Assembly (NCBI RefSeq): GCF_013177695.1
Contig: NZ_WOEY01000011.1
Coordinates: 23,163 to 87,162 of the forward strand
Length of the DNA: 64,000 nucleotides
DNA from: Paraburkholderia solitsugae
GTDB taxonomy: Bacteria; Pseudomonadota; Gammaproteobacteria; Burkholderiales; Burkholderiaceae
Direction of reading: 5' to 3'
The position numbers and the translations under genes are program-made. Every line of letters begins with the position of its first letter. Position 1 is the first letter of the stretch. The notes under the pieces are model-generated. The model had not been told where the DNA came from and searched no databases. It saw only the letters and a list, made by a program, of their open reading frames with translations. Shown here piece by piece: positions 6,208 to 16,618 of this stretch.

Positions 6208-9204
6208 TTACTGACAAGCCTCGCACTCGTCGAAACCCGGATCGCCCGGACGCATCATGCACACCGGACCATCCGCTTCCGGCGCCGCTTCAACTGCCAC
6301 TGCCGGTGCTGCCGCTGCTGCCTGGATGCCGCCCGAAGCTGCACCGCCGCTCGCGCCGAAGCCACCTGCCGCGCCACCTGCAGCACCGCCCGAACCTTCG
6401 CCGCCACCCGAGCTCACCGCGTTCAGCGCGCCGTGCGCCACCGTCGACTTCTCGACGTGCGTCGCCGCCATCGTGCGGAGGTAGTAGGTCGTCTTCAGGC
6501 CACGCACCCATGCGAGCTTGTAGATCTCGTCGAGCTTCTTACCCGACGCGCCGCCCATGTATATGTTCAGCGACTGCGCCTGGTCGATCCACTTCTGACG
6601 ACGCGAAGCCGCCTCGACCAGCCACACCGGATCGAGTTCGAACGCGGTCGCGTAGATCGCGCGCAGGTCGGCCGGGATGCGGTCGATGCGCGAGAGCGTG
6701 CCGTCGAAGTACTTCAGGTCGGCGACCATGACTTCGTCCCACAGACCGCGTTCCTTCAGGTCGCGCACCAGGTAGTCGTTGACCACCGTGAATTCGCCCG
6801 ACAGATTCGACTTCACATACAGGTTCTGGAACGTCGGTTCGATACAGGCCGACACGCCGATGATGTTCGAGATGGTCGCCGTCGGAGCGATGGCGACGCA
6901 GTTCGAGTTGCGCATGCCGTAGGTGGCGATACGCGAACGCAGCTCAGTCCAGTCCATCGATTCGCTCGAATCGACTTCGACGTAACCGCCGCGCGCTTCC
7001 GCCAGCAGCTTCACCGAGTCTTGCGGGAGGATGCCGCGATCCCACAGCGAACCGCGGTAGCTGGAGTAACGGCCGCGTTCCTGCGCCAGTTCCGTCGACG
7101 CGTAGTACGCGTAGTAGCAGACCGCTTCCATCGACGTATCGGCGAACGCAACCGCCTCTTGCGACGCGTACGGCGTGCGCAGCAGGTGCAGGCAGTCCTG
7201 GAAGCCCATGATGCCCATGCCGACCGGACGGTGCTTCAGGTTCGAGTTACGCGCCTTGGCGACCGCGTAGTAGTTGATGTCGATCACGTTGTCGAGCATG
7301 CGCATCGCGACGCTGACGGTGCGCTTCAGCTTGTCGTGGTCGAGCGCCAGGGTGCCGTCGGCCTGTTCCTTCAGGTGAGCGACGAGGTTCACGGAGCCCA
7401 GGTTACAGACGGCGATTTCGGCGTCGCTGGTGTTCAGCGTGATTTCCGTGCACAGGTTCGACGAGTGGACGACACCGACGTGCTGTTGCGGCGAACGCAC
7501 ATTGCACGGATCCTTGAACGTGATCCACGGGTGTCCGGTTTCGAACAGCATGCCCAGCATCTTGCGCCACAGCTGCGCCGCCGGGATCTTCTTGAACAGC
7601 TTGATCTCGCCGCGCGCGACCTTGTCTTCGTAAGCCGTGTAAGCCGTTTCGAATTCCGCGCCGAACTTGTCGTGCAGATCCGGGCAGGTGGACGGCGAGA
7701 ACAGCGTCCAGTCGCCGCCTTCGTGCACGCGCTTCATGAACAGGTCGGGAATCCAGTTCGCCGTGTTCATGTCGTGGGTACGGCGACGGTCGTCGCCGGT
7801 GTTCTTACGCAGCTCGAGGAATTCCTCGATGTCCAGGTGCCACGTTTCCAGGTACGCGCAGACCGCGCCCTTGCGCTTGCCGCCCTGGTTCACAGCGACA
7901 GCCGTGTCGTTAACGACCTTCAGGAACGGCACGACGCCTTGCGACTTGCCATTGGTGCCCTTGATGTGCGAACCCAGAGCACGCACGCGCGTCCAGTCGT
8001 TGCCCAGACCGCCGGCGAATTTCGACAGCAGCGCGTTTTCCTTCAGCGCTTCGTAGATGCCGTCGAGGTCGTCGTCGACCGTCGTCAGGTAGCACGACGA
8101 CAGTTGCGAGCGATGCGTGCCCGAGTTGAACAGCGTCGGCGTGGACGACATGAAGTCGAAGCTCGACAGGATGTTGTAGAACTCGATGGCGCGCGCTTCG
8201 CGGTCGATCTCGTTCAGCGACAGGCCCATTGCGACACGCATAAAGAATGCCTGCGGCATTTCGATGCGCACGCCGTCGTGATGCAGGAAGTAGCGGTCAT
8301 ACAGCGTTTGCAGACCGAGGTAGCCGAACTGCAGGTCGCGGCTGTTGTCGAGCGCGGCGCCCAAGCGCTTCAGGTCGAACTGCTGGAGCTTGTCGTCGAG
8401 CAGGCCGGCGCCGATGCCGCGCTTGATGAATTGCGGGAAGTACTCGGCATAGCGGTCGGCCATTTCCGTCTGCGTGACTTCCTCTTCGAGGATCTCGCGG
8501 CGGATCGTGTGCAGCAGGATGCGTGCGGTGACCTGGCTATAAGCCGGATCCTTTTCGATCATCGTGCGGGCAGCCAGAATTGCCGAGTCGTAGACCTGGC
8601 TCATCGGCACGCCGTCGTACAGATTCTTCACCGTTTCCGCGATGATCGGATCGGCATTCACGGCGTCGCCCAGGTTCGAGCAAGCCAGTTCGATGATGCC
8701 GCGCAGCGCAGCCATGTCGAGCGGACGCGTCACGCCGTTGTCGGTGACGTTCAGACCCGGCGTGTTGGCGACGATCTGGTCGTCATGACCGCGCGCCTGG
8801 GTGCGCTTCTCGCGATACAGCACGTACGCACGCGCGACGTTGTGCTCGCCGCCGCGCATCAGCGCGAGTTCAACCTGATCCTGGATATCTTCGATATGGA
8901 ACGTGCCGCCGTTCGGACGGCTGCGCACGAGTGCGCGCACCACGTTCTGCGTGAGTTGCTCGACCAGTTCGCGCACGCGAGCCGATGCCGCGCCTTGACC
9001 ACCGTTGACGGCCAGAAATGCCTTCGTCACGGCGATGGCGATTTTCGACGGCTCGAACGACACCACGCTGCCGTTACGACGGATCACCTTGTAGTCGGCG
9101 TAGGTCACTTGCGGCGCGAGCGCCTGGGCGCCTTGTGTCTGGCCGAAGGCCTGGCCAGCCGGTGAACCCTCGTACCGGGTCGTCGCGTTGTCGGTGGTTT
9201 GCAT
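6208..9204 (-). CDS. nrdA: Class Ia ribonucleotide reductase, alpha (catalytic) subunit
   Basis: A 998-residue R1 subunit that reduces ribonucleoside diphosphates using the radical from NrdB. An ATP-cone activity domain sits near residues 30-125. The active-site motif N-L-C-T-E (Asn/Cys/Glu) and redox cysteines in LSSC and AVCNLG are visible, and the C-terminal tail ends DECEACQ with the dithiol pair Cys994/Cys997 that shuttles electrons from thioredoxin/glutaredoxin. A Gly/Ala-rich linker near residues 930-975 precedes the tail. The ATG at 9204 is used because AGGAG lies eight bases upstream. It is longer than E. coli NrdA (761 aa), typical of betaproteobacteria. Control sites lie at 9514-9615. 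Confidence 0.96.
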   Translation of the reverse strand: MQTTDNATTRYEGSPAGQAFGQTQGAQALAPQVTYADYKVIRRNGSVVSFEPSKIAIAVTKAFLAVNGGQGAASARVRELVEQLTQNVVRALVRSRPNGGTFHIEDIQDQVELALMRGGEHNVARAYVLYREKRTQARGHDDQIVANTPGLNVTDNGVTRPLDMAALRGIIELACSNLGDAVNADPIIAETVKNLYDGVPMSQVYDSAILAARTMIEKDPAYSQVTARILLHTIRREILEEEVTQTEMADRYAEYFPQFIKRGIGAGLLDDKLQQFDLKRLGAALDNSRDLQFGYLGLQTLYDRYFLHHDGVRIEMPQAFFMRVAMGLSLNEIDREARAIEFYNILSSFDFMSSTPTLFNSGTHRSQLSSCYLTTVDDDLDGIYEALKENALLSKFAGGLGNDWTRVRALGSHIKGTNGKSQGVVPFLKVVNDTAVAVNQGGKRKGAVCAYLETWHLDIEEFLELRKNTGDDRRRTHDMNTANWIPDLFMKRVHEGGDWTLFSPSTCPDLHDKFGAEFETAYTAYEDKVARGEIKLFKKIPAAQLWRKMLGMLFETGHPWITFKDPCNVRSPQQHVGVVHSSNLCTEITLNTSDAEIAVCNLGSVNLVAHLKEQADGTLALDHDKLKRTVSVAMRMLDNVIDINYYAVAKARNSNLKHRPVGMGIMGFQDCLHLLRTPYASQEAVAFADTSMEAVCYYAYYASTELAQERGRYSSYRGSLWDRGILPQDSVKLLAEARGGYVEVDSSESMDWTELRSRIATYGMRNSNCVAIAPTATISNIIGVSACIEPTFQNLYVKSNLSGEFTVVNDYLVRDLKERGLWDEVMVADLKYFDGTLSRIDRIPADLRAIYATAFELDPVWLVEAASRRQKWIDQAQSLNIYMGGASGKKLDEIYKLAWVRGLKTTYYLRTMAATHVEKSTVAHGALNAVSSGGGEGSGGAAGGAAGGFGASGGAASGGIQAAAAAPAVAVEAAPEADGPVCMMRPGDPGFDECEACQ

Positions 9205-9513
9205 GTGCAAAGCTCCTGGTCTTGGAAATGTTGCGGAGATAGCCGCGGATTAAAACGAACGCTGCGCCGCCGCGTGCGCAAGCGATGGGGTGCAGGAAAA
9301 AGGCCGGCTGAGCCGGGTGGCGGGATGCGACAGCGGTGAAGCCTGATTCGAATTGATAACGGTCTTCACCATGTGTGTCGCGATCACTTGCTATGCCCTT
9401 TTCCTGAATGTTTCTGGACGCTGCCGGTTCTCTCGATCGGCCACGCCGCAGGAATATTTTTCGCTGCCCGGAATGCTTGCGGCGCCGTGCTCGGGAAGCG
9501 GGGCGCCGCAGAC

Positions 9514-9546
9514 TTATGCACTCAGTTATGCACAGAGTTATACACA
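9514..9546. promoter_or_regulatory. Three DnaA-box-like 9-mers, 12 bp apart
   Basis: TTATGCACT (9514-9522), TTATGCACA (9526-9534) and TTATACACA (9538-9546) on the plus strand. The last two match the DnaA box TTATNCACA exactly. The repeat of exactly 12 bases puts them on nearly one helix face. E. coli nrdA is also controlled by DnaA, so a role in cell-cycle control of nrdAB is likely, but no binding is shown here. Confidence 0.7.
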
Positions 9547-9550
9547 CCGG

Positions 9551-9597
9551 ACACAAGATATAGTGCGAAACTGAATTTCAGGCACCAAGTATAGTGT
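9551..9597. promoter_or_regulatory. Pair of NrdR boxes
   Basis: ACACAAGATATAGTGC (9551-9566) and GCACCAAGTATAGTGT (9582-9597) each match the palindromic NrdR consensus (ACAC-N-A-N-AT-N-TAGTGT type) at nearly all conserved positions. Their starts are 31 bp apart, about three helical turns, as is usual for NrdR pairs upstream of nrd genes. The second box contains the inferred nrdA -10 element. Confidence 0.85.
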
Positions 9598-9615
9598 AGT
9601 TTCAAGACAGGTCAA
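9588..9615 (-). promoter_or_regulatory. Predicted nrdA promoter
   Basis: On the minus strand, TTGACC (9615-9610), a 16-base spacer and TATACT (9593-9588). The -10 lies inside the distal NrdR box and the other NrdR box would fall at about +15 to +30, a repressing arrangement. Predicted start of transcription is near 9581. Confidence 0.65.
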
Positions 9616-9676
9616 ATCGTTTTATTTGCTTTCAAAGGCTTGACTTTTGCATAGCGCGACGCGAAGCCGACTCCCC

Positions 9677-9703
9677 GGAGAACAAGGCAGCGCCTTGTTC
9701 TCC
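9677..9703. other. 12-bp perfect stem-loop after ampD
   Basis: Arms GGAGAACAAGGC and GCCTTGTTCTCC with a three-base loop, 31 bases beyond the ampD stop codon in the minus direction. No T-run follows, so it is either a rho-dependent or mRNA-end structure rather than a typical terminator. Confidence 0.5.
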
Positions 9704-9733
9704 TCGCATCACGCGAGGTCGCGCGAAGGGTCG

Positions 9734-10330
9734 TTACAGCGTTTTGGAAAACTTGAGATAGGGGAAGTACTGATCCGCCAACGCGGTATCGCGCTGCAGA
9801 CGCTGCCACTCGAAATGCGGCCCTGGATCGGTCTTGCGACCGGGGGCGATGTCAGAGTGACCGGCGACGCCCTCGACCGGATAGCGGGTCTTGAGCGCCG
9901 TCACAAGTGCACCAAGCGTGCGGTATTGCGCCGCTTCGAAAGCAGTCGTATCACTGCCCTCCAGCTCGATGCCAATCGAGAAATCGTTACAGCGCTCGCG
10001 GCCGAAAAAATTCGACGGCCCGGCGTGCCATGCCCGCTCGTTGCAGGACACGAATTGCTCGAGCGCGCCGTCGCGATGAATCACGAAATGCGCCGACACC
10101 CGCACGCCGCGCAGATGCGTGTCGTAGTAAGGGTGAGCGTCGCAGTCGAGGGTGTTCAGGAACAGCTCGGCGATCGCCGTGCCGCCAAACTCATTGGGCG
10201 GCAGGCTGATGTTGTGGACGACGATCAGCGTCGGCACAGCCCCTTCGGGCCGCGCTTCGAAATTCGGCGATGGCAGTTTGCGTGCGGCGCTGACCCAACC
10301 GTCGGCATCGACGGTGAACGCGACGCTCAT
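9734..10330 (-). CDS. ampD: 1,6-anhydro-N-acetylmuramyl-L-alanine amidase
   Basis: A 198-residue cytoplasmic zinc amidase that removes the stem peptide from anhydro-muropeptides during wall recycling. The Amidase_2 fold is visible: zinc ligands His39 (IVVHN), His158 (AGHSD) and Asp168 (KTDPG), with Glu122 in GIELEG and Lys166 near the catalytic site. No signal peptide. The frame is open upstream to 10450, but the ATG at 10330 gives the usual N-terminus (MSVAFTVDADGW) and forms a four-base ATGA overlap with the stop of the preceding gene. Loss of AmpD commonly raises AmpC beta-lactamase expression in other bacteria. Confidence 0.95.
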   Translation of the reverse strand: MSVAFTVDADGWVSAARKLPSPNFEARPEGAVPTLIVVHNISLPPNEFGGTAIAELFLNTLDCDAHPYYDTHLRGVRVSAHFVIHRDGALEQFVSCNERAWHAGPSNFFGRERCNDFSIGIELEGSDTTAFEAAQYRTLGALVTALKTRYPVEGVAGHSDIAPGRKTDPGPHFEWQRLQRDTALADQYFPYLKFSKTL

Positions 10331-10659
10331 CGAGCGTCGCGGCCCGTGGGTCGCGCGCCGTGACGCTGGGCGTGCGCGGCGCTGCAGAACGGCTGCCCCG
10401 CCACCACCACGGAGTCGCTCTTCGGCGCGTGCACGCCGCACTCGGTACAACGGATCATCGGCTCGGCGAGCTGCGGCTGCGCTTGCGGCGCATTGGGCCC
10501 ACGCGCCCCGCCGTTCGCGCCTTGTGCACCGCCCGCACCCGCGGCGCCATTCGCCCCGGCACCCGTGCGTTGCGGCGCTTGAGCGTCATGACGACGCAGC
10601 GCCTTGACCAGCCACTGGCCAACAATGAACAACAGGATCAGCAGAAAAATTTGTCGCAT
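10327..10659 (-). CDS. PP0621-family small membrane protein with C-terminal Cys motif
   Basis: A 110-residue protein of unknown function. Residues 3-19 (QIFLLILLFIVGQWLVK) form one membrane segment, followed by a 50-residue Ala/Gly/Asn/Gln-rich linker and a C-terminal zinc-binding-like motif, CTEC, then FCSAAHAQRH. The pattern fits the PP0621 family found in proteobacteria. It starts ten bases after the CcsA-type gene and its stop overlaps the ampD start (ATGA), so translation with ampD is probably coupled. Confidence 0.8.
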   Translation of the reverse strand: MRQIFLLILLFIVGQWLVKALRRHDAQAPQRTGAGANGAAGAGGAQGANGGARGPNAPQAQPQLAEPMIRCTECGVHAPKSDSVVVAGQPFCSAAHAQRHGARPTGRDAR

Positions 10660-10669
10660 AGCAGGACAC

Positions 10670-11596
10670 TCACACTACAGCACGGTGCAACAGCACCTCG
10701 AATACAAAACGGCTGCCGACGTACGCGAGCAACAGCGCGACGAACGACGCCAGCACCCAGCGCAATGCCGCACGGCCGCGCCAGCCGGAAACCTTGCGCG
10801 CGGTCAGCAGCGCGCCGAACATCACCCAGGAAAGAATCGCGAAGACAGTCTTGTGATCCAGCCGCAATGCGCGGTCGACCAGTTGCTCGCTGAACAGGAT
10901 GCCCGACACCAGCGTCAGTGTAAGCAGCACGAAGCCGGCGCCGATCAGACGGAACAACAGCTTTTCCAGTGTCAGCAGCGGCGGCAAGGTATCGAGCCAG
11001 CTCGACAACCAGCCGTTGCCCGCAGCAGCCGCATTCCGTTGCGACACGCCGCCGCGCATTGCGTGCAAACGCCGCTCGACCAGCAGCATCAGAATCGCGT
11101 GCAGCGCCGCGATCGCGAACAAGCCATACGCGATATTGGCGATCAGGAAGTGCAGCTTGAACATTGGCGCGGCCGAATACGGCAGCACGCGTACGCCATT
11201 GAACGCCAGCGGTAATAAAGAAGCGACGCAGGCGAGCGGCAACACCAGCAGGCGAAGGCCGTCGAGTGGAAAGAAAAAGCTCTCGATCCAGTAGATGCCG
11301 GCGCCGAGCCAGAACATCGCCGACAACGCGAACGCAAAACCGAACACCATCGCGTTTTGGGGAAAGATGGTGGTATGCAGCAGCACGCCGTGCGCGAGCA
11401 GCGCGACGAACAGTAGCGCGCGTCCCGACGTGCTCATGCCCGAGGCGGCCGATGAAGCCGACAGGCCCGTGGCGACGGGCACCGGCGGCACGCTCTCGAG
11501 CATGGGGCGCACGGCGGCGTGCCGGTGCGAGCGCCAGCCGGCCACGGCGAGACCGCCGTAGAGGAGCGCAGTGAGGGCATACAGTACAATATCCAT
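10670..11596 (-). CDS. CcsA/HemX-type inner membrane protein (cytochrome c assembly domain)
   Basis: A 308-residue protein with about eight hydrophobic segments and the cytochrome C assembly (CcsA/ResC-like) domain; it resembles E. coli YpjD. A short internal low-complexity stretch lies near residues 35-57. Such proteins may handle haem, but this subfamily's role is not known; the gene next to ffh is a common arrangement. It is the first gene of the minus-strand set with the PP0621-type gene and ampD and is transcribed away from ffh across an 81-base divergent gap. Confidence 0.85.
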   Translation of the reverse strand: MDIVLYALTALLYGGLAVAGWRSHRHAAVRPMLESVPPVPVATGLSASSAASGMSTSGRALLFVALLAHGVLLHTTIFPQNAMVFGFAFALSAMFWLGAGIYWIESFFFPLDGLRLLVLPLACVASLLPLAFNGVRVLPYSAAPMFKLHFLIANIAYGLFAIAALHAILMLLVERRLHAMRGGVSQRNAAAAGNGWLSSWLDTLPPLLTLEKLLFRLIGAGFVLLTLTLVSGILFSEQLVDRALRLDHKTVFAILSWVMFGALLTARKVSGWRGRAALRWVLASFVALLLAYVGSRFVFEVLLHRAVV

Positions 11597-11677
11597 ATTC
11601 GAAGTTTACACTAGGCCCCTGCTCCGCGACGTCTCCCGCATCGCGCCCCGCTCCGGCCGCACTGTTCATCGCTCCCC

Positions 11678-13045
11678 ATGCTCGACAATCTGACTCAACG
11701 GATGGCGCGCGTCGTCAAGACGCTGCGCGGCGAAGCCCGGCTCACCGAGGCGAACACTCAGGAAATGCTGCGCGAAGTGCGCCTCGCGCTCCTCGAGGCG
11801 GACGTGGCGCTGCCCGTCGTGCGCGAGTTCATCGCCAAGGTGAAGGAAAAAGCGCTCGGCGAGGAGGTCCTCAGCAGCCTGTCGCCGGGTCAGGCGCTGG
11901 TCGGCGTGGTGCAGCGCGAGCTGACCGCGATCATCGGCGGCGACTATGAAGGCAAGGCGGTCGAGCTCAATCTCGCCGTCACGCCGCCGGCCGTCATCCT
12001 GATGGCGGGTCTGCAAGGCGCCGGTAAGACGACCACGGTCGGCAAGCTCGCCAAGCTCCTGCGCGAAAAATACAAGAAGAAGGTCCTGACCGTTTCGTGC
12101 GACGTTTACCGCCCGGCTGCTATTGCGCAGTTGAAGATGGTGACCGAGCAGGTCGGCGCGGACTTCTTCCCGTCGGAACCGGATCAGAAACCGGTCGATA
12201 TCGCGATCGCCGCGGTGGATTGGGCCAAGCGCCACTACCACGACGTGCTGCTGGTCGACACGGCCGGCCGCTTGGGTATCGACGAAGCGATGATGCAGGA
12301 AATCACCGCGCTGCACAGCACGCTGAAGCCTGCGGAAACGCTGTTCGTGGTCGACGCGATGCTCGGTCAGGATGCCGTCAATACCGCGAAGGCCTTTAGC
12401 GACGCATTGCCGCTCACCGGCGTGGTCCTCACCAAGCTCGACGGCGACTCGCGCGGTGGCGCGGCGCTCTCCGTGCGTCACGTGACGGGCAAGCCGATCA
12501 AGTTCGTCGGTGTCGCCGAAAAGCTCGACGGTCTCGAAGTCTTCTATCCGGATCGCATGGCGAACCGGATTCTCGGCATGGGCGACATTCTCGCCCTCGT
12601 CGAAGAAGCGCAACGCGGTGTGGACGTTCAAGCCGCGCAGAAGCTCGCTGACAAGGTCAAGAAAGGCGGCGACTTCGACCTCAACGATTTCCGCGCGCAG
12701 TTGACCCAGATGAAGGGCATGGGCGGCCTGTCGTCGCTGATGGACAAATTGCCGGCCCAGTTCCAGCAAGCCGCCGCCGGCGCCAACATGGGCCAGGCCG
12801 AAAAGCAGATGCGCCGCATGGAAGGCATCATCAATTCGATGACGCCGCTGGAACGCGCCAAGCCCGACCTGATCAAGGCCACCCGCAAGCGCCGCATCGC
12901 CGCTGGCGCGGGCGTGCAGGTGCAGGAAGTCAACCGCATGCTGAATCAGTACGACCAGATGCGCACGATGATGAAGAAGCTGAAGGGCGGCAATCTGCAG
13001 AAGATGATGCGCGGCATGAAGGGCATGATGCCCGGCATGCGCTAA
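11678..13045 (+). CDS. ffh: Signal recognition particle protein (GTPase)
   Basis: A 455-residue SRP54 protein that binds signal sequences of nascent membrane proteins and, with 4.5S RNA and FtsY, directs ribosomes to the Sec translocon. The N domain covers about residues 1-90; the G domain shows the P-loop GLQGAGKT (111-118), DTAGR and TKLDGDSRGG; the M domain after about 300 is methionine-rich and ends in KMMRGMKGMMPGMR. Full family length. No terminator with a T-run is seen after it; hpt follows 170 bases later. Confidence 0.97.
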   Translation: MLDNLTQRMARVVKTLRGEARLTEANTQEMLREVRLALLEADVALPVVREFIAKVKEKALGEEVLSSLSPGQALVGVVQRELTAIIGGDYEGKAVELNLAVTPPAVILMAGLQGAGKTTTVGKLAKLLREKYKKKVLTVSCDVYRPAAIAQLKMVTEQVGADFFPSEPDQKPVDIAIAAVDWAKRHYHDVLLVDTAGRLGIDEAMMQEITALHSTLKPAETLFVVDAMLGQDAVNTAKAFSDALPLTGVVLTKLDGDSRGGAALSVRHVTGKPIKFVGVAEKLDGLEVFYPDRMANRILGMGDILALVEEAQRGVDVQAAQKLADKVKKGGDFDLNDFRAQLTQMKGMGGLSSLMDKLPAQFQQAAAGANMGQAEKQMRRMEGIINSMTPLERAKPDLIKATRKRRIAAGAGVQVQEVNRMLNQYDQMRTMMKKLKGGNLQKMMRGMKGMMPGMR

Positions 13046-13215
13046 GCTTTAGCAAGACGGCGGCGCGCGTGGTTCCATGCATGAACAACGGCACGCGCGG
13101 CTGATTCCGGATTTGTGCGGGTTTATTCTGAACCGCACACCGCCGTCCCCAAAGAGGACTTCCTTCGGGGCGTTCTCACCCACACTATGTATACAGTTAC
13201 CGCCCGTCAGACGTC

Positions 13216-13767
13216 ATGAACCGCGAAGAAGCTCTCCACATCTATAGCCACTCCGAAGAAATTGTTTCGGCCAACGACGTCAACGCGTCGATCAGCGGCA
13301 TGGCGGCCGCCATCCGCGACGAGATGAGCGAGGACTTCCCGCTCGTGCTGTCGGTGATGGGCGGCGCGGCGGTGTTCACTGGCATGCTGCTGCCGCACCT
13401 CGATTTCCCGCTCGAGTTCGACTACATCCACCTGACCCGCTATCGCAACACCACCAAGGGTGGCAACGAGATGCAGTGGCGCGTGGCGCCGGCCGAGTCG
13501 GTGAAGGATCGCGTCGTGCTGGTGCTCGACGACATCCTCGACGAAGGCGAGACGATGGCCGCGATCCGCGACCGCATTCTCGCGATGGGCGCGAAGCGCT
13601 TCCTGAGCGCGGTGCTGTGCGAGAAGATCATTCCGAAGGCCAAGCCGCTGCGTCCGGATTACTGTGGATTCGAAGTGCCGGACCGCTACGTGTTCGGTTG
13701 CGGAATGGACGCCAAGGGCTACTGGCGCAACCTGCCGACCATTCGGGCGTTGACCGAGGGCGCCTGA
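13216..13767 (+). CDS. hpt: Hypoxanthine-guanine phosphoribosyltransferase
   Basis: A 183-residue purine-salvage enzyme joining hypoxanthine or guanine to PRPP. The PRPP-binding loop VLVLDDILDEGETMA (about 99-113) has the expected acidic pair and the GET turn, and the flexible loop region RNTTKGG and a GCGMDAKGYWRNLP C-terminal part match the family. The ATG at 13216 is the only good start, though a strong ribosome site is not visible. A bidirectional terminator follows at 13811-13839. Confidence 0.93.
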   Translation: MNREEALHIYSHSEEIVSANDVNASISGMAAAIRDEMSEDFPLVLSVMGGAAVFTGMLLPHLDFPLEFDYIHLTRYRNTTKGGNEMQWRVAPAESVKDRVVLVLDDILDEGETMAAIRDRILAMGAKRFLSAVLCEKIIPKAKPLRPDYCGFEVPDRYVFGCGMDAKGYWRNLPTIRALTEGA

Positions 13768-13810
13768 GCGTTGCTGGTCCAGCAGCGCCATTTACGGCGC
13801 GCATTGGCGT

Positions 13811-13839
13811 AAAAAAAGCAGCCCGCGGGCTGCTTTTTT
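13811..13839. terminator. Bidirectional terminator between hpt and marC
   Basis: GCAGCCC/GGGCTGC stem flanked by seven A on the left and six T on the right, so it can stop transcription from hpt (plus) and from the marC gene (minus), which converge here. Confidence 0.9.
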
Positions 13840-13900
13840 GTTTGTCAGGCCGTTGATAACACCAACGCGCTACCGTGTTGAAACCCGCATCGGGTCTCAC

Positions 13901-14500
13901 TCAAAGTTGATGCACAAAAGAGCGGATACCGCCGAGCATCATTTCGACTGAGATCGCCACCAGCACCAATCCCATCAGCCGCTCGAAGGCCATCATCGCG
14001 CGCTCGCCGAGCCACGCCTGAATGCGCTCCGCCAGCATCAGCACGATCGCGCAGACGATCATCGTGACGGTCAGCGCACCGATCCATTCGAACATCTTGC
14101 CGGGCGCCTGTGACGTCAGCAGCATCACCGTCGCCAGCGCCGATGGGCCCGCCAACGCTGGGATAGCGAGCGGCACGATGAGCGGCTCGCCGCCCCGCGT
14201 GTCGCCGCCGAACGGACCGTCCGGATGCGGGAACACCATTCTGAGCGCGATCAGAAACAGCACGATCCCGCCGCCGATGCGTAGCGACTGGTCGGTCAGA
14301 CTCATCATGCGCAGAAAGCCGTCACCAACCACCATGAAGACCAGCAGGATCGCGAAAGCGATCGCCACCTCACGGAGAATGACGACCGAACGCCGCTTCG
14401 GCGACACACCCCGCAGACAACTGATGAAGAGCGGAATGTTGCCGAGCGGGTCGGTGATCAAAATCAGCAGGATGGTCGCGGACAGGAAGGTGTACTCCAC
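13901..14500 (-). CDS. MarC-family integral membrane protein
   Basis: A 199-residue protein with six hydrophobic segments and the DPLGNIPLF motif near residue 18, typical of the MarC/YchE family. Despite the name, a role in multiple antibiotic resistance has not been upheld for the family and the transported substrate, if any, is unknown. It starts 12 bases after proS in transcription order, so it is probably read with proS. Confidence 0.9.
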   Translation of the reverse strand: MEYTFLSATILLILITDPLGNIPLFISCLRGVSPKRRSVVILREVAIAFAILLVFMVVGDGFLRMMSLTDQSLRIGGGIVLFLIALRMVFPHPDGPFGGDTRGGEPLIVPLAIPALAGPSALATVMLLTSQAPGKMFEWIGALTVTMIVCAIVLMLAERIQAWLGERAMMAFERLMGLVLVAISVEMMLGGIRSFVHQL

Positions 14501-14512
14501 CGTCCGCTCCGC

Positions 14513-16249
<1,737 letters not shown>

Positions 16250-16618
16250 TCAGATTTTCCAAAAGCGGCGGCTCCGGAGGGACCGCCCGAAAGGTGAAAA
16301 CGGTGAGGAAATCGACACAGACCCGGCTTGGAGCCGGCACGGACTCGCCGAACACCCGGCCAAAGTCTGGTCAGGACCCGACTCAGACCCGGCAAACACC
16401 CTGATACCCAGGCAAAACCCCGGCAAAAACGCCCCGATCGCGGCGCTGAAACCGCCGCGCAAAGCCTTTGCAGCAAGGGATAAGGCACGGAAAGACTAAC
16501 AGGCTACCGCAAACGCGGGCCTTTTGCGGCGAATCGTTCCAATCTGGTGCGAATCGGTGCGTCGGGTCCGTTATCTGTTTATAATCAAAGCAATTTTAAA
16601 GGATTCGAAGGTGGTTGT
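16250..16618. other. 369-base divergent region between proS and rppH
   Basis: Contains the leader/promoter of proS (minus) and the promoter of rppH (plus). Noteworthy are two copies of CAGACCCGGC (16318-16327 and 16384-16393) with several related ACCCGG words between, and a CCGGCT/AGCCGG mini-hairpin near 16323. No coding potential beyond shadow frames. Confidence 0.5.
16580..16585 (+). promoter_or_regulatory. Predicted -10 element of rppH
   Basis: A perfect TATAAT, with a TG two bases further upstream than in a classical extended -10, 34 bases before the rppH ATG. No good -35 is found at 16-18 bases. Confidence 0.45.

Larger units (their letters stand above)
9205..9733. other. 529-base nrd control region and long leader
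   Basis: The stretch holds the inferred nrdA promoter (9588-9615), two NrdR-type boxes, three DnaA-box-like 9-mers, and a leader of about 375 nt to the nrdA start. A perfect 12-bp inverted repeat close to ampD lies at 9677-9703. No coding region is seen. Confidence 0.7.

Noticed and set aside
5911..9165. A 1084-codon plus-strand ORF opposite nrdA
   Set aside because: It is a GC-rich shadow of nrdA; composition is Arg/Val/His-rich with no family match, while nrdA on the other strand is fully conserved.
13046..13215. A hairpin after ffh (CGCGCGTG ... CACGCGCG) as a terminator
   Set aside because: Long loop and no T-run; not supported as an intrinsic terminator.
16250..16618. A T-box or other riboswitch upstream of proS
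   Set aside because: No T-box sequence or terminator/antiterminator pair found; T-boxes are also rare in this lineage.
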